DNA from: Diplocloster modestus
Lineage (GTDB): Bacteria > Bacillota > Clostridia > Lachnospirales > Lachnospiraceae
Assembly: GCF_019042245.1 (NCBI RefSeq)
Contig: NZ_JAHQCX010000001.1
Coordinates: 1 to 64,000, forward strand
Length of the DNA: 64,000 nt
Direction: 5' to 3'
Both the position numbers and the translations under genes were made by a program. The notes under the pieces are model-generated. The model did not search any database. It had not been told where the DNA came from and saw nothing but the letters and a program-made list of their open reading frames with translations. This document shows positions 19,014 through 25,970 of the stretch, piece after piece; the first letter of the stretch is position 1, and the number at the start of each line of letters is the position of its first letter.

Positions 19014-19403
19014 CTATTTTATACCTAAACATTTTTTCATAAATTCTTCGATTATCTTTAAATCCTCAGGTTTTGTTTCTGCAATCGCATTTATGGCGTT
19101 CTGTACAAATTCATTTTCAGTTCTACCCAGTTTACCTAGACTGATCGAGTATCTGTCATCGTCAGATAGTTCTACAAACATACTATCCTCTCCACCTAAT
19201 CCGGTGCGCAGCCAAACTTCATTCACACCATACTCCCTTACCAATGCCATTATATTTTGTTCTGAAACACCATTAAGCCCCGATTCAATTCTACTTATAG
19301 CTGATTTTGTAATTCCTAATTTTTTCCCAAAATCTTCCTGGTTAGAACCAGTCTTATTTCTTAATTTTTTAAATCTAAAATTTATACCAGGTATATCAGC
19401 CAT
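19014..19403 (-). CDS. CI-like phage repressor (XRE family)
   Basis: A 129-residue repressor with an N-terminal XRE HTH (KLGITKSAISRIESGLNG). The C-terminal part (ELSDDDRYSISLGKLGRTENEFVQ) is of the short type without a LexA-like protease domain, so induction is probably not by RecA self-cleavage. I chose ATG 19403, preceded by AGAGGTGATAAT; the frame runs to 19631 but that extension would erase the operator region and overlap the lytic genes. It is divergent from the early operon. Confidence 0.88.
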   Translation of the reverse strand: MADIPGINFRFKKLRNKTGSNQEDFGKKLGITKSAISRIESGLNGVSEQNIMALVREYGVNEVWLRTGLGGEDSMFVELSDDDRYSISLGKLGRTENEFVQNAINAIAETKPEDLKIIEEFMKKCLGIK

Positions 19404-19530
19404 ATTATCACCTCTCTTTTCGTTATCTATCATAGCAAAAAAAGTTGATAAAGTCAACTGAAAAGTATTGACAAAGTCGATAATATTGATTACAATGTCA
19501 ATATAATCAACAAAGCGAGGTGATGAAGGA
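19404..19530. promoter_or_regulatory. Divergent lysogeny/lytic promoters with operators
   Basis: Lytic promoter (+): TTGACA (19468-19473), 17 bases, TACAAT (19491-19496). Repressor promoter (-): TTGACT (complement of 19452-19457), 17 bases, TATGAT (complement of 19429-19434). Half-sites of the GTTGA/TCAAC type recur: the palindrome GTTGATAAAGTCAAC (19444-19458) covers the repressor -35, and similar half-sites lie across and beyond the lytic -35/-10 (AAAGTCGATAATATTGAT; TGTCAATATAATCAAC). This is a genetic-switch layout; repressor binding is inferred. Confidence 0.8.
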
Positions 19531-19695
19531 ATGATATTAAAAGGAAAAAGCATTGAGATCGACCTGACCGATGATCCACTCAAAAACATAGCAATCATGG
19601 CGCCGTATTTGAATGAGGCGGACCAGAACAAGGTGTTTGGTCTGATGTTTGGCCTGATCAGCGGGGAACATCCGCCAAAAAAGAAAGCCGGTTAG
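19531..19695 (+). CDS. Small early phage protein, 54 aa
   Basis: The first gene after the lytic promoter; ATG follows AGGTGATGAAGGA. The 54 residues end in a basic tail (PPKKKAG). I recognise no domain. Its position is where Cro-like or antirepressor proteins often sit, but no HTH is visible. Confidence 0.6.
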   Translation: MILKGKSIEIDLTDDPLKNIAIMAPYLNEADQNKVFGLMFGLISGEHPPKKKAG

Positions 19696-19733
19696 TGAAG
19701 ACATAATAAAATTTAAAAGGAGGTGAAAATAAA

Positions 19734-20525
19734 GTGAAATCACAAATAATTCTTGATGGAATGGCGAAAGTAGATGAGAACGGCACTGTATATAAAAAAT
19801 CAGGCGATGATTGGTTAAAGGCTAAAACTCAAGATTCCTCAAGGGATGGAAAATATCAAATGGTATCTTTCTATATTGGCGGGAAGCAGCAGCACATGTA
19901 CGTGCATCGCCTAGTGGCGGAAGCTTTTATTCCGAACCCGGAAAAAAAAACGCAGGTTATTCACAAAAACGGAGACTCAAAAGACAACCGGGCTGAGAAC
20001 TTAGAGTGGGCTACCCCAAAAGAGAATGCAGAAAGAGCGTATAAGAACAGGTTAATATCAAAAATGTATCGAATGGAGCCTTGTAAAATTTGTGGACAGC
20101 CCACGCAGGCTAAAGATGGCATATGCCCGACATGCAAAATGCGTGAGAAAGGCGAAGCGAAAAAAGAAGTGAGATTGGCGCAGATCGAACAGATGATGTC
20201 TTTAATTGATGAGTCTGTACTGACTCCGCTCGAACGAGAGACTGTAGAATTAAGAAAACAGTTTCTAAGTTATGAAGAGATTGCAAGTATATTTGGATGT
20301 TCCAAACAGTGTATAGACTTACGAATCAAAAATGCACTCAAGAAAAGCGCTGTTAAAACAAAATATACTCCAACGAGACGAGAATCCTTAGCATTAGAAA
20401 GACGCATAGAGCAGAAGAGACTTAAACTCAGGCATATGAATGAGGATATTGAAACACTCACAGAGGAAATAGAAAAATTAGAAAAATGTTTAATGTCTTT
20501 AAAGGGTGAGCAAATGGAGGCTTAG
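19734..20525 (+). CDS. HNH protein with zinc ribbon and sigma-like HTH
   Basis: A 263-residue protein with unusual architecture. Residues about 1-105 are a NUMOD4/HNH-like endonuclease domain ([43 protein letters not shown]), as in phage homing endonucleases. A CKICGQPT-x6-CPTCK zinc ribbon follows (about 117-135). A sigma-70 region 4-like HTH is next ([12 protein letters not shown], then [19 protein letters not shown]; about 160-205). A C-terminal coiled coil (about 215-255) ends it. The start is GTG 19734, after AGGAGGTGAAAATAAA. It is transcribed early from the lytic promoter. It may be a homing enzyme, a regulator, or both. Confidence 0.75.
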   Translation: MKSQIILDGMAKVDENGTVYKKSGDDWLKAKTQDSSRDGKYQMVSFYIGGKQQHMYVHRLVAEAFIPNPEKKTQVIHKNGDSKDNRAENLEWATPKENAERAYKNRLISKMYRMEPCKICGQPTQAKDGICPTCKMREKGEAKKEVRLAQIEQMMSLIDESVLTPLERETVELRKQFLSYEEIASIFGCSKQCIDLRIKNALKKSAVKTKYTPTRRESLALERRIEQKRLKLRHMNEDIETLTEEIEKLEKCLMSLKGEQMEA

Positions 20526-20549
20526 AAATTGAATGGAGTGTGATTACTT

Positions 20550-20771
20550 ATGGAAGAACTCTTATACACAGTAGAAGAAGCATCTAAAATACTAAAAACC
20601 AATATCAATTATGTGTATGAATTACTGAATTATGGAATTATTCCTTATCTGGTGTTAGGTCGAAGGAAGATTAGGCGGCAAGCCCTGGAAGATTTCTTAA
20701 TCAAATACGAAGGGTATGATCTAAGCAATCCTGATGATATTAAAAAAATCAGGGAGGATGGGGTAGCGTGA
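20550..20771 (+). CDS. Excisionase-like winged HTH protein
   Basis: A 73-residue MerR/excisionase-family DNA-binding protein: LYTVEEASKILKTNINYVYELLNYG, then a wing PYLVLGRRKIRRQALEDFL. Such proteins help the integrase excise the prophage or regulate early genes. It follows the HNH fusion gene by 24 bases and overlaps the next tiny frame. Confidence 0.8.
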   Translation: MEELLYTVEEASKILKTNINYVYELLNYGIIPYLVLGRRKIRRQALEDFLIKYEGYDLSNPDDIKKIREDGVA

Positions 20772-20833
20772 AGAAAGATATCCGCCGGATGCTCCGGCTG
20801 ATGAGGAGAATGGAAAGGAGAAAGCATTTATGA
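20768..20833 (+). CDS. Tiny basic ORF, 21 aa
   Basis: A GTG-started frame of 21 residues, very rich in Arg and Met (RRMLRLMRRMERR), overlaps both neighbours by four bases (GTGA and ATGA). The overlap pattern suggests translational coupling, but the size makes it uncertain. Confidence 0.3.
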   Translation: MKKDIRRMLRLMRRMERRKHL

Positions 20834-21051
20834 CAATAACAAAAAGGATTAAGCGTTTTATAACTGAGGTAGTGGCTGCGGCAATGGCCGAACCCGACGA
20901 GATTTTAACCGAGCAGCTTTGCACAGCGGAATATACCGACCAGATCTTAACAGACGATTATTGCTGTGTTGTCGATTATGCAACCCTTATGGGCATAGCA
21001 ATACCACTGGCCCTAAGGGGAGCTATCAATCCAAGTCGGGAGGCATCATGA
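20830..21051 (+). CDS. Hypothetical phage protein, 73 aa
   Basis: ATG 20830 follows GGAAAGGAGAAAGC. The protein has a basic amphipathic N-terminus (ITKRIKRFITEVVAAAM) and no domain I recognise. It overlaps the 3D-domain gene start at 21048 by four bases, so it is part of the early operon. Confidence 0.55.
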   Translation: MTITKRIKRFITEVVAAAMAEPDEILTEQLCTAEYTDQILTDDYCCVVDYATLMGIAIPLALRGAINPSREAS

Positions 21052-21446
21052 AACAAGACAAACCCCGATGGGGCGTTATAATCGCAATCGTTCTGGCCGT
21101 CATCGCCGCAGCCGCGATCCGGGCACAGGCCGGACAAGATCACCAGCCGCCGGATACGATCCGGTTCGAGAGCACGGCCTATTGTGAGACAGGAGATCCG
21201 ACGGCCTCCGGTAAATGGCCGCGCGAGGGTGTCACAGTAGCGGTCGATCCCGACGTGATCCCGCTCGGGTCCGCGGTGATGATTTGGGATGACACAGGCG
21301 AGTGGATGGGGATCTACGAGGCCCAGGACACCGGCCGGCTGATCAAGGGCCGGATCATAGATCTGTACATACAGGATTACGATCAGTGCGTACAGTTCGG
21401 CCGGAAGACTATATATGTCCGGGTGATCCCAGGGGCGGTTGGGTAG
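21048..21446 (+). CDS. 3D-domain protein with N-terminal membrane anchor
   Basis: A 132-residue protein with a membrane or signal segment (VIIAIVLAVIAAAAIRA, about 9-25) and a 3D (MltA/RlpA-like double-psi barrel) domain: FESTAYCETGDPTASGKWP, VAVDPDVIPLGSAV, AQDTGRLIKGRIIDLYI. 3D domains occur in cell-wall-active proteins such as lytic transglycosylases and Rpf/YuiC-type proteins. Its place in the early operon, far from the lysis region, is unusual and suggests envelope modification during lysogeny or early infection. It overlaps its upstream neighbour by four bases. Confidence 0.8.
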   Translation: MKQDKPRWGVIIAIVLAVIAAAAIRAQAGQDHQPPDTIRFESTAYCETGDPTASGKWPREGVTVAVDPDVIPLGSAVMIWDDTGEWMGIYEAQDTGRLIKGRIIDLYIQDYDQCVQFGRKTIYVRVIPGAVG

Positions 21447-21459
21447 GAGGTGATGACAG

Positions 21460-21633
21460 ATGATCAGCATAGGAGACAACGTAACCTGGACCGGGAGTGA
21501 TGGTTGTACCAATACAGGATTGGTGATTGGCATAGATCAGGTGGGTGTCGGCACCCCAATATACATAATCCGGTCAAAAAATGGTTGGCGCGTGCGGATA
21601 CCGCAGGAGCGCTGCAAAAAAACGATCCCTTAG
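21460..21633 (+). CDS. Hypothetical phage protein, 57 aa
   Basis: ATG follows AGGAGGTGATGACAG. The 57 residues (GDNVTWTGSDGCTNTG near the start, RVRIPQERCKKTIP at the end) look like a small beta-barrel/SH3-type fold, but I cannot name a family. Confidence 0.55.
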   Translation: MISIGDNVTWTGSDGCTNTGLVIGIDQVGVGTPIYIIRSKNGWRVRIPQERCKKTIP

Positions 21634-21713
21634 GAGGTGGGCTCCGCCGGGATCAATTAGTAGAGTAATTACTTATTACGCCTTAATTATAAGGCAGAAT
21701 CGGAGGAATTGCA

Positions 21714-21875
21714 ATGTCAGAATATCAAAAACTATGGTATGACCTAAAAAAACAATTAATCTATCGATATGAGGCTATGGAGGAAGAGGACCTAATAGCA
21801 AAAACGGAACTGCTAGACACTATATTCAAAATGGACAAAATGGAAGCATTTTCGTTACAGGAGGAAGAACTATGA
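21714..21875 (+). CDS. Hypothetical phage protein, 53 aa
   Basis: A helical acidic protein (YRYEAMEEEDLIAKTELL) preceded by CGGAGGAATTGCA. It overlaps the next start by four bases. No domain is recognised. Confidence 0.55.
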   Translation: MSEYQKLWYDLKKQLIYRYEAMEEEDLIAKTELLDTIFKMDKMEAFSLQEEEL

Positions 21876-21991
21876 TACCAGACGCGGCGGATCTGTATGA
21901 ACAATATGAAGAGCGCCAGGAATGGCACCGGCGCCGCAGGGATCGAGCTGACTGGGAAGAAGATCACGCGGACGATGCGTGGGAAAGGTGA
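21872..21991 (+). CDS. Small charged phage protein, 39 aa
   Basis: Translationally coupled (ATGA overlap) with the gene before it, with GGAGGAAGAACT upstream. The protein is almost entirely Arg, Glu, Asp and Trp (EWHRRRRDRADWEED). Its function is unknown. Confidence 0.45.
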   Translation: MIPDAADLYEQYEERQEWHRRRRDRADWEEDHADDAWER

Positions 21992-21996
21992 TTTTA

Positions 21997-22626
21997 ATGG
22001 AAAACGAAATCATAAGTCAAGAGCAAATAGAAAGCGTTCAGCCGAACGTCTACACGAATAGAAAGTCATTTCAGACCCTTTACGATATAGCGAAAATGTT
22101 TGCAGCATCTTCCCTGGTACCGCAGAACTACCAGGGGAGACCGCAAGACTGCATGATTGCGATTGATATGGCTAACCGGATGGGAGTTAGTCCCATGATG
22201 GTTATGCAAAATCTTTATGTAGTCAAGGGAAAACCTGGGTGGAGCGGTCAGGCGTGCATGACTTTGATAACTGGGTGCGGTAAATTTCGGGACGTGAAGC
22301 CGGTTTACACCGGCGAGAAAGGCGCAGACGGGCGCGGATGTTATATCCAGGCAGTCCTACGGTCCAGCGGGGATGTCGTTGCGGGAACAGAAGTGACGAT
22401 GACCATGGCAAAAGCCGAAGGGTGGTTATCCAATCCGAAATGGAAGAACATGCCGGAACAGATGCTTGCATATCGCGCAGCGGCCTTTTTCGCCCGGGTT
22501 TATTGTCCGGAAGCGCTTATGGGCGTTCAGCTTGTGGATGAAATCGTAGATGTATCACGAGAGAAACCGGCAGTAGATAATCCTTTTACCGGAGGGGAGG
22601 GGAACCAGGATGAAGCTGACGGCTGA
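21997..22626 (+). CDS. RecT-like single-strand annealing protein
   Basis: A 209-residue phage recombination protein. The central block DMANRMGVSPMMVMQNLYVV with GKPGWSGQACMTLI, and the later MLAYRAAAFFARVYCPEALMG, match the RecT/Redbeta-type annealing proteins of Firmicute phages. It would pair complementary strands after resection by the nuclease encoded next, whose start it overlaps by 17 bases. ATG 21997 follows AAAGGTGATTTTA; the extra six codons upstream overlap the previous gene. Confidence 0.85.
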   Translation: MENEIISQEQIESVQPNVYTNRKSFQTLYDIAKMFAASSLVPQNYQGRPQDCMIAIDMANRMGVSPMMVMQNLYVVKGKPGWSGQACMTLITGCGKFRDVKPVYTGEKGADGRGCYIQAVLRSSGDVVAGTEVTMTMAKAEGWLSNPKWKNMPEQMLAYRAAAFFARVYCPEALMGVQLVDEIVDVSREKPAVDNPFTGGEGNQDEADG

Positions 22627-23407
22627 AAATTATTACAGTATAGAAGCGAACCAGGAATACCTATCAGTCAGCCAGTATAAGGACTTCTGTGGAAGCCTGG
22701 GTAAGCTGGCGTGTGAAGCAGAAGCCATGGCAAAGATCCGCGGGGAATGGGAAATAAGGAAGACTACACCGCTTCTGGTTGGTTCCTACGTTGACTCATA
22801 TTTTGAAGGGACACTTCCGAAGTTCAAACAAGATAACCCGGAAGTGTTCACCCAAAAGGGAGATCTTAAATCAAATTTCCGGAAAGCGGAAGAAATCATA
22901 GAACGAGTCGAAAAGGATGACTTCTTCATGCTGTCGCTTTCCGGTGAAAAGCAAGTGATCATGACGGCAAAAATGTTCGGCGCAAAGTGGAAAGTAAAAA
23001 TGGACAGCTATCTTCCGGGAAAAGCGATCGTAGACCTAAAAGTTATGAGTTCCTTGCGTAAACAGCACTATACAAAGGATTTTGGCTACATGGATTTTAC
23101 GCAGTATTGGGGTTATGACCTGCAGGGGGCGGTATATCAAGAGGTGGTATTCCAAAATACCGGTCACCGCCTTCCGTTTTATATCGCGGCTGTATCCAAA
23201 GAGGAAGAACCAGATATAGAAGTTATCCAGATCGATAATAAGCATTTGCAGGAAAAACTGTATGAAATAGAACAGAACACCCAGAAGATTATTGGGTTAA
23301 AGAAAGGACTTTATAGCCCAATACGCTGCGAACTATGTGATTATTGCAAACACACCAAAATACTTACAAAACCGATACATTTTTCAGAGCTGTTAGGAGA
23401 GGTATAG
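22610..23407 (+). CDS. PD-(D/E)XK exonuclease (RecE/YqaJ-Cas4-like)
   Basis: A 265-residue nuclease. KAKVKMDSYLPGKAIVDLKVM-type strands (KWKVKMDSYL, then IVDLKV, about 138-160) give the PD-(D/E)XK active site, and YDLQGAVYQE is the following helix with the conserved Gln/Tyr. A C-terminal Cys pair CELCDYCKHTK resembles the metal site of Cas4-like or RecE-like nucleases. It is probably the 5'-3' exonuclease partner of the RecT-like protein. Confidence 0.82.
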   Translation: MKLTAENYYSIEANQEYLSVSQYKDFCGSLGKLACEAEAMAKIRGEWEIRKTTPLLVGSYVDSYFEGTLPKFKQDNPEVFTQKGDLKSNFRKAEEIIERVEKDDFFMLSLSGEKQVIMTAKMFGAKWKVKMDSYLPGKAIVDLKVMSSLRKQHYTKDFGYMDFTQYWGYDLQGAVYQEVVFQNTGHRLPFYIAAVSKEEEPDIEVIQIDNKHLQEKLYEIEQNTQKIIGLKKGLYSPIRCELCDYCKHTKILTKPIHFSELLGEV

Positions 23408-23725
23408 ATGAGTACGAAAGGGATTGTAACGGAGTTTGACAGGTATTGTGTTATATGCGGCCACCCGGTAGAGGCTGAACATCATTTGCTGTTTGGGACT
23501 GGGATACGGGAAATTGCGGAAGAGGATGGAATAAAAATACCTGTTTGCAACAGTTGCCATTTGATGAACCCTGTGAAGCAAAGAATCCATGATAATTCTA
23601 TGGCGGAATCTCTAAGCAAAATAGCTGGACAGTTAGCATGGGAAAAGCACTGCGTTGCAAGCGGAGATTCTGAGGCGGAGGCGAGGGAACTGTTCAGGAA
23701 AAGATACGGTATAAGCTATCTATAA
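23408..23725 (+). CDS. Zinc-binding HNH-like phage protein
   Basis: A 105-residue protein with CVICGHPVEAEHHLLFG and PVCNSCHLMNPVKQRIHDN: two CxxC pairs and the two His of an HNH-type beta-beta-metal fold. It resembles small phage HNH/NinG-like recombination proteins. ATG 23408 abuts the exonuclease gene and precedes rusA, consistent with a role in processing recombination intermediates. Confidence 0.7.
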   Translation: MSTKGIVTEFDRYCVICGHPVEAEHHLLFGTGIREIAEEDGIKIPVCNSCHLMNPVKQRIHDNSMAESLSKIAGQLAWEKHCVASGDSEAEARELFRKRYGISYL

Positions 23726-23741
23726 AGGAGGGCATGTTTTA

Positions 23742-24113
23742 ATGCAGTATAGTTTCGTAATTCCCGGCCGCTTGGACGGATTAAATGATTATACGTCTGC
23801 CAATCGGACCAATCCGCATAAGGGCGGGAAGATGAAAAAGGATAACGAACAAATTTGTATAGCTGCAATCCGCCAGCAGCTTGGAAATCTTAAGATACAT
23901 AATCCGGTATCCATCCATTTTTCCTGGTATGAGCAAAGCCGGCGGAGAGATCATGATAATGTATCATCATTTGGCCGGAAAGTAATTCAAGACGCATTGG
24001 TTAAATGCGGTGTGCTGGGTGATGATGGTTGGGATTATGTAGTTGGATTCACAGACACATTTTATTTGGATCGCGGACACCCGAGAATAGAAGTGACATT
24101 AGAAGAACAGTAG
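23742..24113 (+). CDS. RusA-family Holliday junction resolvase
   Basis: A 123-residue RusA-type endonuclease that cuts four-way junctions. The family's acidic signature is RRRDHDNVSSFGRKVIQDALVKCGVLGDDGWDYV, seen here as RRRDHDNV (about 66-73) and DALVKCGVLGDD (about 84-95). With the RecT-like protein and exonuclease it completes a phage recombination set. Confidence 0.9.
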   Translation: MQYSFVIPGRLDGLNDYTSANRTNPHKGGKMKKDNEQICIAAIRQQLGNLKIHNPVSIHFSWYEQSRRRDHDNVSSFGRKVIQDALVKCGVLGDDGWDYVVGFTDTFYLDRGHPRIEVTLEEQ

Positions 24114-24121
24114 GTGGTGGT

Positions 24122-24844
24122 GTGAATTATATAGCACAGATCAACGCCTTCGAACGCTGGCTCGAAACGAATTACTTGCCGGTTCCCTCACAGTTGCTAT
24201 GGTATAAGCTCATGAACATAAGCAATAGAGCGGGATGGCCAGAGTGGATTCAAGTAGATAACCGGCGATTGATGGCAACCATGCAGATTAACAGGGAGGC
24301 GACATTTATTGGAGTGCGCGACCGACTTGCAAATGCTGGCCTGATCGAATTCCAGAAGGGGAGGAAGGGCTTCCCGAACCGGTACAGAATAAACACTTTC
24401 AAAAGCGTAGTACAAAGCGAAGCAGAAACCGTAGTACAAAGCGAAGTAAAACCGGTAGTAAAAACCGAAGTAGAAACCGTAGACATAAATAAACATAAAC
24501 AAAAACCAAACGAAAACAGTAAAAAGGGTATTTCTAAAGAAATACCAGAAAAAAAGACGTATGTTCCCGATGATCTGCTGAACGCAGCGATCCTGGATTT
24601 CGTTGCTTTTCGGAAAAGCATTAAAGCTCCGATGACGGATCATGCAGTGGATCTGGTTATCAAGAAGCTAGACAAAATGACAACTGACAACGACGAGAAA
24701 ATCGATATCCTGAATCAATCGATTATGAATGGATGGAAAGGGGTCTTCCCGTTGAAAAATCAGGGTCAGAAGTATGAACGTGGGAGCACAGGAAATTTTT
24801 ACGATCAAATGAAGGAGTGGGCGAACGAACATGAATGCGACTGA
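24122..24844 (+). CDS. DnaD-like replisome organizer
   Basis: A 240-residue phage replication initiator. The N-terminal winged helix (PVPSQLLWYKLMNISNRAGWPEW, MATMQINREATFIGVRDRLANAGLIEF) is typical of phage DnaD-type proteins. A linker follows with a short degenerate repeat (VVQSEAETVVQSEVKPVVKTEVETV-like, about 101-124). The C-terminal DnaD-like segment (DLVIKKLDKMTTDNDEK, IMNGWKGVFP) ends it. GTG 24122 is chosen; the longer frame overlaps rusA. The loader gene overlaps its end by 14 bases. Confidence 0.82.
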   Translation: MNYIAQINAFERWLETNYLPVPSQLLWYKLMNISNRAGWPEWIQVDNRRLMATMQINREATFIGVRDRLANAGLIEFQKGRKGFPNRYRINTFKSVVQSEAETVVQSEVKPVVKTEVETVDINKHKQKPNENSKKGISKEIPEKKTYVPDDLLNAAILDFVAFRKSIKAPMTDHAVDLVIKKLDKMTTDNDEKIDILNQSIMNGWKGVFPLKNQGQKYERGSTGNFYDQMKEWANEHECD

Positions 24845-25358
24845 ATTTGCAACACTGGCGTCGGCTATTAAGGCGGCCTATCCGGCAGCAAATATTATGC
24901 CGGATAAACAATCAAAAGAGGTCTGGTATACGATGTTACGTGATCTGGACTACACCGCGGCTTTAAATGCTGTAAAGGCCCATATCAGCACTAATAAATT
25001 TGCACCATCGATCGCGGAGCTGCGGGAAAAGTGCCTGGAAATGTCAATACCGGAGATTCCGGACTGGTCGGAGGGATGGGAAGAGGTTGAAATGGCGATA
25101 AGAAAGTACGGGACACCTCGTGCAGATTTAGCAGTAAAGGAAATGAGCGATCTCACAAGGAAATGCGTGCGCCGCCTTGGATTTGTCAATATCTGCCTCA
25201 CAGAGAATTTGTCCGTGGAGAGGGCGAATTTTCGGATGATCTATGAGGCAGAAGCCAAACGGGTAAGACAGGATCACCAGATGCCGCCAGCATTGAAAGA
25301 GATTAAGAAAAATCTCATTGAGCAAAAAGCGGGAGAAATTACCAAGGAAGGGGAATAG
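24831..25358 (+). CDS. Phage helicase loader/inhibitor (G39P-like)
   Basis: A 175-residue protein with the N-terminal helical domain typical of SPP1 G39P-like proteins (VWYTMLRDLDYTAALNAVKAHISTNKFAPSIAELR). G39P delivers the replicative helicase to the origin. Its overlap with the DnaD-like gene fits an initiator-loader pair that recruits host DnaB/DnaC. Confidence 0.8.
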   Translation: MNATEFATLASAIKAAYPAANIMPDKQSKEVWYTMLRDLDYTAALNAVKAHISTNKFAPSIAELREKCLEMSIPEIPDWSEGWEEVEMAIRKYGTPRADLAVKEMSDLTRKCVRRLGFVNICLTENLSVERANFRMIYEAEAKRVRQDHQMPPALKEIKKNLIEQKAGEITKEGE

Positions 25359-25361
25359 TAA

Positions 25362-25517
25362 GAAATAGGAGAGACAGAAAAAACGTTAAATTTTGCCGTT
25401 AAGGCTAAAAAGTGTCTGCGTCCGGGCGAAGGGAAGACTTTTAAGTGTCCGATCTGCGGTGGAAATGCGCAAGCGGGTAGATCCAGTTACACTGGCCGCA
25501 GCAGCAAGGATGATTAA
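25362..25517 (+). pseudogene. Zinc-ribbon frame without a normal start codon
   Basis: The frame encodes KAKKCLRPGEGKTFKCPICG and continues to a stop at 25515, clearly a phage-type zinc ribbon. Between the preceding in-frame stop (25359) and the conserved part there is no ATG, GTG or TTG; only ATA (25365) lies after an AGGAGA-like site. It may use an unusual start or be a decayed gene. The rest of this 350-base interval (to 25708) holds only short frames that I do not believe. Confidence 0.35.
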
Positions 25518-25708
25518 AAACCTTGTAAAAATAAACTCTGGAGCAAAAACCAGATAGACAATAAAAAAGAGGGTGAGCTGATAACGCGCCGTGAAAGCAA
25601 CGGGAGTGCCGCGCCATATGCGGATGCCGGCCGGGGGCATTGATTGGGCACAAGCCAAAGCTGGGAGCCAGTACCGGAAAACAATAATTTAAGGAAGCAG
25701 GAGACACT

Positions 25709-25906
25709 ATGACATTCGGAGAACATATACGAGAGTCTGATGATATTGGAATTGCCGTGGCGATAGCATTCTGTATCGTAGAGTATTTGCAGCAATCAGG
25801 AATTATAAAGGCAATATCCATGGATGACAAAAAAGAGCTTATGTCCGATCTGGCTGACGATTTAATAAAATGGTTAGCTGATGAATGGGACAAAACCAAT
25901 ATTTAA
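25709..25906 (+). CDS. Hypothetical phage protein, 65 aa
   Basis: ATG follows AAGGAAGCAGGAGACACT. The protein is acidic and helical (ESDDIGIAVAIAFCIVEYLQ; DLADDLIKWLADEWD). No family is recognised. Confidence 0.55.
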   Translation: MTFGEHIRESDDIGIAVAIAFCIVEYLQQSGIIKAISMDDKKELMSDLADDLIKWLADEWDKTNI

Positions 25907-25970
25907 GTAACTAAATCGAGAAAGGAGCCAGCCTCCTGCAGGGGTAAGGGTATACCGGGCTTCTTTAATC

